This document shows positions 17,332 to 24,204 of a stretch of DNA of 24,204 nucleotides, piece after piece. The position numbers and the translations under genes are program-made. The notes below the pieces were generated by a model. That model searched no databases and was not told the origin of the DNA. It was given only the letters and a program-made list of their open reading frames with translations. Position 1 is the first letter of the stretch, and the number at the start of each line of letters is the position of its first letter. The stretch is from Chara braunii (lineage: Eukaryota; Streptophyta; Charophyceae; Charales; Characeae): NCBI GenBank assembly GCA_003427395.1, contig BFEA01000025.1, positions 1,123,247 to 1,147,450 of the forward strand, given 5' to 3'.

Positions 17332-17800
17332 GAGCATTACATCCAAATTCCTTACCAAATTTGAAATAAAAATAAAAATAAGAAAAAATGAAAAGAGAAT
17401 TAAAATCAGTGAATGAGGGAGCACATTTTCGACACTGCCAATTTAAAAAGTTTTAAAAATAATAAAATTGTTTAGGTCCTGCAATAAAGTGAAAACAAAG
17501 TAAAAAGTGAAAAAAAACAAAATAGTAAGTGGGCGAGCTCGTTATAACACCGCCATCTTTGGCGGTTTTTAATTTTTGTTTGGCTAACCACAACGACTTC
17601 AGAATTTTTAGGCATGTACCTCACATCATAGAGAAGTCCCAGAAAAAAAATCAGAAAAAAAAACCTACTTTGAGGCCCTGATATATTTTTTGGCGGGGGC
17701 CGAACGCTGTTGGGTTCGGGCTCCGAACGGGACGCCGAATGCCCGTACGTACGGAGGTCGGCCCAGGGACCTTCATACGTACGGGCTGGTGACCCTATAT
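17332..17800 (-). mobile_element. AGGGTNACC palindromic element, minus-strand copy
   Basis: From its 5' end at 17800 it reads agggtcaccagcccgtacgt, the GC-rich head with CGTACG palindromes, and tatatcagggcctcaaagta. It then has the AT-rich tail (17640-17524), a truncated second tail (17440-17405) and the ttggtaaggaatttgg segment (to 17332). This is the same head-tail-tail-segment order as the arms of the foldback element at 14648-16311. Confidence 0.65.
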
Positions 17801-17815
17801 ATCTATATCTATATA

Positions 17816-17929
17816 TCGTCAAATAGAACTGCCCGGTAAACCGTAGGCAGAGAGGGAGAAGAGGACAACAAACGAGGGGCTGTGACAAACTGTTTCGTCG
17901 GAGTTTCACCGACTCATCAGGAGGCTGAA
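17816..17929 (-). mobile_element. Hammerhead-associated repeat, 5'-truncated copy e with partial ribozyme
   Basis: Read on the minus strand it starts at ttcagcctcctgatgagtcg, in the loop of stem I, so the cleavage site and 5' stem III strand are missing. Core CUGAUGA and GAAA are intact. Stem II is a perfect five pairs (GUCGG with CCGAC) where copy b has a G-U. The 3' end matches copy c (ttctatttgacgatatat). Confidence 0.75.
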
Positions 17930-17934
17930 TATAT

Positions 17935-18885
17935 ATATATTTGCTAATAAGTACGGCTGGGAGAAATTCCGGAAAGTTCATGTGCGGAGCCGAACAGCCT
18001 GGTTGGGATCCCGACAGCCGGGCCCAAACATGCCCCTGGTCATGACTGGGGGTGATTCACTGCCGTGGGGTAAGTCTAGCGGTAGTATCCATAGCTCGTA
18101 GCTGGAGGGACTGAGCAGCGGTGGAGGCGAGGGACCTGAGGGTGCGGGCAGGCGCAGGGCCTTGTGTCTAAGCTGGCGCACAACTCGTGTTTGGGTATGG
18201 TGAGCCGTGCATGTGCCATGGTTGTTGATTATTTAAGGCTCATTTTTCTCCATCGCTGCTTGCTTGAGTGTGCGTGCATACTGAAGACTAAATCATACTA
18301 TGCCAAGTCGTGTGCATGGCGGTGGCGGTGGATCAACTTGCAAGTGTCGAATGAACGGGTTGATTGCTTTGTCGCGCGCAAGTCAGTTGAAGCCATGGAT
18401 GCTGCAACTTATGTGTATGTGTGGGTAACTCTCTCATTGCACGCTTCCACTTTCATGAGTCACTGGTGATGGAGTATGGAGAGAATATATCGAGAGTGTG
18501 GACCTCTTTGCACGTATGTATGAATGGATGAACTGGAAATTTTCTCCTTTTATCTTGCTCTAATTAATATACTTTTGACAACTTTTCTCCACTTGTCTCT
18601 CTATGAATGGATGAACTGCATCATTACCCCAACTCGAAGCGCAAAGATGTTAACTTATTGGTTTTCAGTTTAGCTTCAATGCTGGACCTCCTCAACGATC
18701 AGGAAGTCATGGCACAAAAAGAGTTTGGATATTGGAACAACTAAGGGGGATCCCACAGCTGATAAACAGCTTCCAAATTGAATTGATTTGAGCCCCACAG
18801 TCACATCTATCCATGATGGACAAGAGGAGGGTACAGGCCTTTTTTTTCCTTTTTTTTTCGTTTTTGAGGTAACTACAGCGCAGTC
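17935..18885. other. No gene recognised
   Basis: The longest open frame, plus 18164-18469 (101 codons), has Cys- and Trp-rich content without a recognisable domain. The words atgaatggatgaact recur at about 18520 and 18604. T-runs lie at 18840-18860. Confidence 0.35.
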
Positions 18886-18914
18886 ACGGAAGCAGTTTGC
18901 AATTGCATTTCAAA

Positions 18915-18990
18915 CTGCGTCTTAGCAGTTTTTTTAGTCAGGGACCAAGTTTCAAATGCAGTTGAAACTGGGGCTGCCTTTTTTTAGCAG
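18915..18990. repeat. Short inverted repeats with GCAGTTTG / CAAACTGC
   Basis: gcagtttg and caaactgc (about 18891-18918) pair around an 11-base spacer. A related pair, gtttcaa and ttgaaac, follows at about 18950-18968. They may be remnants of a small palindromic element. Confidence 0.4.
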
Positions 18991-19018
18991 TTCAGTCAGA
19001 CACGTGGCCCGTTCCCCC

Positions 19019-19019
<1 letters not shown>

Positions 19020-19085
<66 letters not shown>

Positions 19086-19198
19086 CGCCCCCCCCCCCAA
19101 AAAATACCTTTTTTTTTTTTTTTTTTTTTTTTTTCCCCCCCCCCCCCCCCCCCCCCTCTCGCACGGGTAAATACCCCCCCCCCCCCCCCCCCCCCCCC
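19020..19198. repeat. Extreme homopolymer block: poly-C, poly-T, poly-C, poly-C
   Basis: About 64 C (19020-19083), then about 26 T (19109-19134), 22 C (19135-19156) and 25 C (19174-19198), separated by short words. A C run this long is very unusual in genomic DNA. It may be a sequencing or assembly artefact. The 149-codon frame through it is an artefact. Confidence 0.9.
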
Positions 19199-19327
19199 TC
19201 CCTCTTACTAGAGTCTATTCAGGTCACTCCATCTACCAGCCTGAGTATGCCCTTTCTTTACTTTTTCGATATTTGCAATTTTGCACACAAAGGAAGTGTG
19301 AGTATGCACTTAAAGCACCACTACATT

Positions 19328-19533
19328 GCCCAGTCGTTTTCCTACGTTGTGCAGGCTGCACGTGCGCCGCATTTGGCAGGATGTACCGGGATGCTGTTTG
19401 CATAAAATTCATACACGCAAATTGGGTTGCATGCAAGGCCATTTGTGTCTCGGTGGATTTTATGCGAACCGCACCCTGGTACATCCTGCCAGACGCGGCA
19501 CACATGGAGCCGCATTGTAGAAAACTGGCTGGG
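19328..19533. mobile_element. Palindromic (foldback) element, about 206 bp
   Basis: The left arm from 19328 contains tggcaggatgtaccgggatg and gtttgcataaaa. The right arm ending near 19533 contains ttttatgcgaaccg and accctggtacatcctgcca. Matching continues outward through gccgc / gcggc and gttttcctac / gtagaaaac, and inward to about 19410 and 19450. Arms are near 90 bases with several mismatches. Overlapping open frames on both strands follow from the symmetry and are not genes. Confidence 0.7.
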
Positions 19534-19546
19534 AAACGTACTGACG

Positions 19547-19572
19547 GTACTGGGGGTTTAAACCACCAGTAC
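19547..19572. repeat. 26-bp near-perfect palindrome
   Basis: gtactgggggttt followed by aaaccaccagtac reads the same on both strands except at one pair of positions. Its right half is also the left end of the 19561-19761 element. Confidence 0.8.
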
Positions 19573-19761
19573 CTGGCCCAGCTATTGGCCGCGGCGCTTC
19601 CCGTATACACGCCGCGCCATTTGGGCTTCGGCCTGCCGGACCGCATTGGCTGGAGGCCGCAGGCAAAACGAAAAAGAAAATTGCGACGGCGGTTCGGCAG
19701 GACTTGGCGCGCAGCGTGCTGGGAGGCTCGGATTCAATAGCTGAGCGAGGTACTGGTGGTT
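19561..19761. mobile_element. MITE-like element, 201 bp
   Basis: The ends aaccaccagtacctggccca and, reversed, aaccaccagtacctcgctca match, followed on both sides by gctattg. The terminal inverted repeat is about 27 bases with a few mismatches. The GC-rich interior has no coding content. Confidence 0.6.
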
Positions 19762-19904
19762 GAAGAGTTAATAGTACTCAATAAGTTAATACCTTTACCA
19801 TGTGGTGTTTTCTGTTTTTTTCATGACTGCTTTACCCCAAGATTGGAGCTTGAAATGCAAAATATTTAAAGGAACCGGAGGCAGAGAAGAAGCGTTTGGC
19901 GGGG

Positions 19905-20160
19905 AAAATGAAACAAAGTGTCAATACGAGTGGGCCCAAAACCAAAGTGGGCCCAAAAAAAAGATAATGTGAGATCACGAGTGGAGTCCCACATCAGTAG
20001 GGAAAGATTGGAGAAGTGTCAATATGACTCGGAGTGGGCCCAAAACAAAAGGGGGAAAAAAGCCAAAACAAATGTTGAGCACCCCACCAATAGAATGGAG
20101 CTTTTCCAGGGGACCAAAAAAAAGAGTGAGTGGGCCCACGTCGTGCCTATTTTCTAAGCA
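19905..20160. repeat. Repeated gtgggccc phrases and a snRNA-promoter-like word
   Basis: gtgtcaatacgagtgggccc (about 19918) recurs as gtgtcaatatgactcggagt (20015) plus gggcccaaaac. GTGGGCCC words lie at four places. At about 19985 agtcccacatcag resembles the plant snRNA upstream element RTCCCACATCG at 10 of 11 positions. No snRNA sequence or correctly spaced TATA box follows, so I do not call a promoter. Confidence 0.35.
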
Positions 20161-20199
20161 GCTTGTCCCATACTTGCTCATAAGAGAACTATTATTTTG

Positions 20200-20288
20200 C
20201 CCCGAACACAAGGCACCGTGATTGTGAATGTATAGAGGTTATATTTCCCATCCGATGCGGTCATTATGAGGGTGCGTTATGTTCGGGG
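20200..20288. mobile_element. Palindromic MITE-like element, copy 2
   Basis: Left end ccccgaacacaaggcacc, right end ggtgcgttatgttcgggg; arms about 28 bases with mismatches. Length (89 bp) and end sequence match the element at 3346-3432, as does the right flank ggatggtag against agaaggtag. Confidence 0.65.
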
Positions 20289-20364
20289 GAGGATGGTAGG
20301 CCTCAGTGGAGTGGCTGGGGGCAGGAGGTGAGAGGGGGGAGTAAGTTGGGCTGTAATTAAACAC

Positions 20365-20479
20365 TTAGGGGCCAGGACCCACTGGGGCCGTATTATACTG
20401 CGGGACGGTGGTGTGTGACATCCCTTTGGCATATGAAAAATGGTTTCTGTATTTTTTGATTTTTTTTTCAGATTTGACG

Positions 20480-20522
<43 letters not shown>

Positions 20523-20560
20523 TATAATATGGCACTAGTGGGGCCTGGCCTGGCCCAAGG
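20365..20560. mobile_element. Inverted-repeat element with a poly-A core
   Basis: Left arm (20365-20398): aggggccaggacccactggg then gccgtattatac. Right arm (20522-20560): gtataatatggcactagtgg then ggcctggcctggccc. They are imperfect inverted repeats of about 35-40 bases. The centre ends in a run of 41 A (20480-20520), preceded by T-rich sequence. Non-coding. Confidence 0.6.
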
Positions 20561-20820
20561 AGTCTAATATGGGTGGCTTCAATTTACCATATCTGGATGG
20601 GAATCAATGATTTCGTAGGGCCCGATCATGATCATTCCCCCACTATTGAGCATCTCTGTTATAGCTATGAATCTCTGATCATTTTTAAATTTTTTATGTC
20701 TGATGACTCTGATCTGCATTATTGCTATGTTTCAATTCTCTATCTCTATTTGTATCATTTTGATTTCAAAATTTGAGACCTTTATTATAAGTTATAACTT
20801 TGCAATTAGAGATCTCTATC

Positions 20821-20922
20821 ATTATTATTTTGCCATTTGAGATGAACATCATTATTATTTTGCCATTTGAGATGAACATCATTATTATTTTGCCATTTGA
20901 GATGAACATCATTATTATTTTG
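20821..20922. repeat. 30-bp minisatellite, three full units and a part
   Basis: Unit attattattttgccatttga then gatgaacatc, three identical copies at exact 30-base spacing plus 12 bases of a fourth. Identical units point to recent expansion. Weakly similar AT-rich sequence upstream (20690-20820) may be older units. Confidence 0.9.
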
Positions 20923-21196
20923 ACAATTCCAGATCTGTGTTGTTATTATATAAATTTACTTTGCCATTTTAATTTTTAAATGATCACCTTTCTTTGGGGG
21001 GGAAACTTCTCCTGAGTCACCTTTTCATTTGAACTTGAAATAAGCAAGAAAAGACAAAGTGGCGCTGATGTAAATTGTTCAAGTTTCAAAATTATGTTCA
21101 AGTTTAGCAGGGGGATGGGACTACGGCCCCTTTTTTTTGAAGTGGCCCGAATGCAGATTTAGCCGCGGCTTTTTTTTTTAAGTTTTGGAAACTGCA

Positions 21197-21755
21197 AAAG
21201 TTGCCTTTTAGAAACCCTGGGGTGAAGTCCCACCGCCCAAGTTAAGTTTAGAAAACGCAACGGTGTGACACCAGTTCGACATTAATAAATTCGAAACAAA
21301 AAAATGAAAAACTAAAAAAAAATGCTAGAAACAGCTTTTCTCCTTATTTTTGATAACGTAACTCGGAGAAATGAAACACGTCTGGCACAGTCGGAGTGAA
21401 TGTCTCCGTGGAAAAGGGATACTCCCCGTGATGATGAGCGGACAGAAGGTCACCATTTGTAAAATGAACAGGGACAACATGGATGGCCAAATGCGTACAT
21501 TGCCCAAAGAAGGAAACGGGTTTGATGCCAAAGAGCCAAACACAGCTGTCAGAGTTCCTCCGTTTCAGGATGTAATGATGTCTAAAAAAACAAAAAAAGA
21601 AAGGCTCGTAAGTTGAGAAATCTACCCTGGGAGGGGGGTAGGGTAGTTTTGTCAACTTTAAATGGTTTCCCGCCCGACCCGAAAGGCCCAAAGCATACGA
21701 CAAAACGGATTTCACTTCAAATAAAAAATCTACAAAATGACCAAATCTAATATGC
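21197..21755. mobile_element. 661-bp inverted-repeat element, second copy lacking its right end
   Basis: It aligns with 16670-17240: tggggtgaagtcccaccgcc at the left end (21217), aacggtgtgacaccag, the actcggagaaatgaaacac stretch, tcaccatttgtaaaatg, and ggatttcacttcaaat near the right. Similarity stops near 21755, before the right terminal repeat, where unrelated GC-rich sequence begins. The 81-codon frame (21371-21616) is kept relative to the first copy, with a 3-base length difference, yet the opposite strand is also open. Confidence 0.75.
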
Positions 21756-21765
21756 GAGGATCAGG

Positions 21766-22360
21766 GTCCTCTGAAGGCCTAACCCTAAGTGAAGGCGGAG
21801 GTGCCTGCCCTAAGTGAAGGTGGGCCTGGCTTTTTGCAAAGGCCTTCGACTGTCAATTTCATATGTGGGGTTCAGGCAGACGCGGCAGTTGGTTGAAAGA
21901 AACACAGGCCGAGCAACAAAGACATTTCCACGGCCTACCGGGCCTTTCCAAAGAATGCAGGCCCTGGCCGTGATTCGCAGCCTCATATAGAGACAGTCGG
22001 GCGCCCAACCGAACGAGGCCCAGCAGCCCAGTAGCTGCTGCATCCAGGTAGCCTCCTGGGGCCTTCCGGAAGCTTCTGGGCCCAGGCCAAGGAGGCCAAC
22101 TCTTTCCATGAAGGAAAGAGCTCGGCCCTGGCTGCCTCATTCAGGCACTCGCATGCTGGGCGGCAGCGCTGCTGGAGCTTATGCTCGTAGGCTGCTGCTA
22201 GCGCTGGGAGGCGAGATGCAGCACGTGCGGTCGTGCAGAGGAGGAGGGCGCTGCTGAGGGCAGCGCCATAGCCCAGCCACCATAGCTGGTGGGCTTGGAC
22301 TACANTGANGCGCAGGGGTGGTTTTTGGGTGACAGAGAGGACAGGTGTGGGTGAAGTCAG
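21766..22360. other. GC-rich stretch with GGCC words and short hairpins; no gene recognised
   Basis: ccctaagtgaaggyggg occurs twice (about 21783 and 21812). ggcgctgc and gcagcgcc pair near 22248-22267. Undetermined bases lie near 22305 and 22309. Open frames on the minus strand (21810-22140) have no recognisable domain. Confidence 0.4.
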
Positions 22361-22373
22361 GGGATAGGTGAAG

Positions 22374-22395
22374 GATGATGATGATGATGATGATG
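22374..22395. repeat. (GAT)n microsatellite
   Basis: Seven GAT units in a row. Confidence 0.95.
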
Positions 22396-23030
22396 TGAGG
22401 GCACGTACCTTGTATTGGTGATGGTCTGCATGGGCGGCATCTTCAAGTACTTCGGACTGCTGCTGATGTCAACAGTTGCATTGTGAGTGGAGGGTAAGCT
22501 TAGGGAGCCTGGCGGGTGGCGGCGCTGTGATTTTCTGTCCTCTCCTGGGATCTCTCGTGCCATGCGGCATGACAGCCGGGGAATGCAGGAGCAGGTGAAG
22601 AAGGTCATACGATGGGCAAGGACGGAGCGGCCGCGCACCTTGGGATCCGAGGGGAGGATGCGATTGGTCGGTCTGTGGGGGGCTCATCGCCCTTCCACCC
22701 AGCGCCGCTGGGCTGTGTTTTGAAAACGGCATTTTCGTCTATCTGCCTAGGACCACTTGCCTGATTGATAGGTTGTCTATTGACTTCACTAAGACTGGCT
22801 AGGTTTGATGGGTCGGATAGCTACATGTAAGATGTTGCGCATGAAACTTGATTGGCACACCTCTTGTTGGTAATACGATTTTTTTGCCATGTGGGGAGGC
22901 CGGGAGATGTGGAGTTAGGTGTGGCACTAGGCTTTGCCCTTGTGCTCTGTTGGGCTTTGCCACGTGGCGTTTCAAAAAAAAAGAAAAGAAAAAAAAAAAG
23001 CATGGGGGTGTTAGCTTACTCTTACTATAC
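22396..23030. other. No gene recognised
   Basis: Open frames are short and overlap on both strands. An A-rich run lies at 22972-23000, just before the inverted-repeat element at 23036. Confidence 0.4.
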
Positions 23031-23035
23031 TCTAT

Positions 23036-23488
23036 GGGCGTCGTTCGACACTCCTCAGGGACGAGATTCCGAGGATTCCGTCGTCGTTTTACCTGTCCTC
23101 AGAGATGAAATTGGAAATGAAAATGTGAAAACNCTCCGAGGACAACTCCTTGGGCTCCGAGGATTTCCCAGCCAAATCGTCCTCGGCTCCAAAGGACCTC
23201 GCGAGGTCCTTTGGGGGCCTAGGATCCGTGTTTCACGGAGAGGAGAGGGCATGCACGTAGAGAGACAATACAACCGAGAATTCTGATCATGGCGGCAGCC
23301 TATTGGCTGAAAACCTGAACTTTTTTTCTTTTTTTTTCCCTTTTATTTTTCTGACATTGCTCCGAGGACGAGTCCTAAAACCGATGCTCCGAGGATGAGT
23401 GGAACGAAGACGACAAAAAACCTAAACTTTTTTCCGAGGATTCATCCTCGGAGCCCGAGGATGCCCCGAGGAGTGTCGAACGATGCCC
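23036..23488. mobile_element. Inverted-repeat DNA element, 453 bp, with TCCGAGGA subterminal repeats
   Basis: Ends gggcgtcgttcgacactcct and, reversed, gggcatcgttcgacactcct differ at one of 20 positions; similarity continues to about 25 bases. Both flanks read TAT, a possible 3-bp target duplication as in PIF/Harbinger elements. Inside, about nine copies of TCCGAGGA or its complement occur in both orientations. At 23189-23214 there is a perfect 26-bp palindrome whose left half is ccaaaggacctcg. One undetermined base lies near 23133. No transposase, so non-autonomous. Confidence 0.75.
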
Positions 23489-23499
23489 TATATTCATCT

Positions 23500-24204
23500 A
23501 CGAATTTGAATTGTCTTTTAAATTGTGCTCTCCCTTTTCTGAGTGGATTTATGTTTATGTTAATTAGTATCGCATAGGTGAGATTACAGATGCAGTGCCT
23601 AGGGTTTGACTTGGATTATCGATTAAGCCAGACCCTGCTATGACTCCCCCCCTCTTCTCATGGTGCTGAATGGTCCATGCAGCGGTAGATGAGTTGAGCA
23701 GGGCAGGGTGATGATGCAAGGGTTTCGATGAGCAGTTAATCCCCTCCTATGAGGGCAATCAATGCTGCTCATCAGTAAATGTCTGCACATATACTACCAA
23801 CACATATCTGTTCAAACAAATGATTGCAATGATTCAGGGACGCTGGACCCACTTTCCAATAGATGGAGCCTACCTGAGAGTGCTAGCGGTGTCTGCTCCT
23901 ATCAGCACCCCTAGCATTAGGTCGGGCTGTTTTTTGTATGTAAAAAAAGAGGAGTGTGGAAACAACTCAACCTTTCTCAAGAAAGATGCTTGTTGAAGCT
24001 GTAAATGTCCTTATGGGACACTGGACCCGGTTTCCAGCACGTGCTGCTCCCCATGAATAGATTGGAGCATTTTTTTTTGTTTCTGTTAAATTGTGTTAAT
24101 GCCATTCCTGCCGCTGATCCACCACCAGGAGGGAGATCCCACTAGCATTGTATGTGGAGTAGTGTAGAGGGCGTGTGACCCGCCTCCGCCGTCGATGGGA
24201 ATGG
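23500..24204. other. No gene recognised; one diverged direct repeat
   Basis: gggacgctggacccactttc (about 23838) recurs as gggacactggacccggtttc (about 24015), with gagc and gctcc words after each. Otherwise nothing recognisable. Confidence 0.4.

Noticed and set aside
18952-19405. Pro-rich or Gly-rich frames over the C/T homopolymers
   Set aside because: Products of homopolymer runs, open on both strands, probably not real sequence.
19233-19740. 137- and 155-codon frames on opposite strands
   Set aside because: They overlie inverted repeats, whose symmetry makes both strands open together.
19985-19997. Plant snRNA promoter element (RTCCCACATCG-like)
   Set aside because: One mismatch, no correctly placed TATA box and no snRNA sequence downstream.

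Overview
This window is eukaryotic, repeat-dominated DNA. I can support no intact host gene, and no tRNA or rRNA gene. The sequence shows decayed reverse transcriptases, short inverted-repeat elements, minisatellites, long dinucleotide and homopolymer runs and an 816-base assembly gap. The L1-type LINE remnant and the overall style would fit a plant or streptophyte alga, but one window cannot settle the organism.

Layout. Bases 1-4100 hold minisatellites, a 139-bp tandem duplication and a small palindromic element, with no recognisable gene. Bases 4110-5152 are a plus-strand L1-type LINE remnant that has lost its catalytic core. It runs into a (CT)n(CA)n tract. Bases 5368-9857 are the most interesting part: one plus-strand coding block, broken by stops and frameshifts. 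It reads in order: a reverse transcriptase (GIPMGT and LIDD motifs), a Pro/Ser-rich linker, a Josephin-like deubiquitinase domain, and four tandem RING-like Cys/His zinc modules. I know of no described retroelement that carries both a deubiquitinase-like and a ubiquitin-ligase-like module. If the block was one unit, the element would have carried its own means of editing ubiquitin signals. The parts are on one strand and near-contiguous, but that they form one element is inference.

Bases 9858-12300 are simple-sequence rich. Bases 12326-17930 are a nest of inverted-repeat elements with ends related to AGGSTNACCAG. Scattered through it are five copies of a short retroelement-like sequence. They share one 3' end followed by (TA)n and are cut at different 5' points. 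The longest copy contains a complete type III hammerhead ribozyme fold at 14434-14493.

Bases 17930-24204 hold further small inverted-repeat elements: 19328-19533, 19561-19761, 20200-20288, 20365-20560, a partial second copy of a 661-bp element at 21197-21755, and 23036-23488. They also hold a 30-bp minisatellite and extreme C and A homopolymers that may be assembly artefacts. Gene identities come from reading motifs by eye; no database search was possible.
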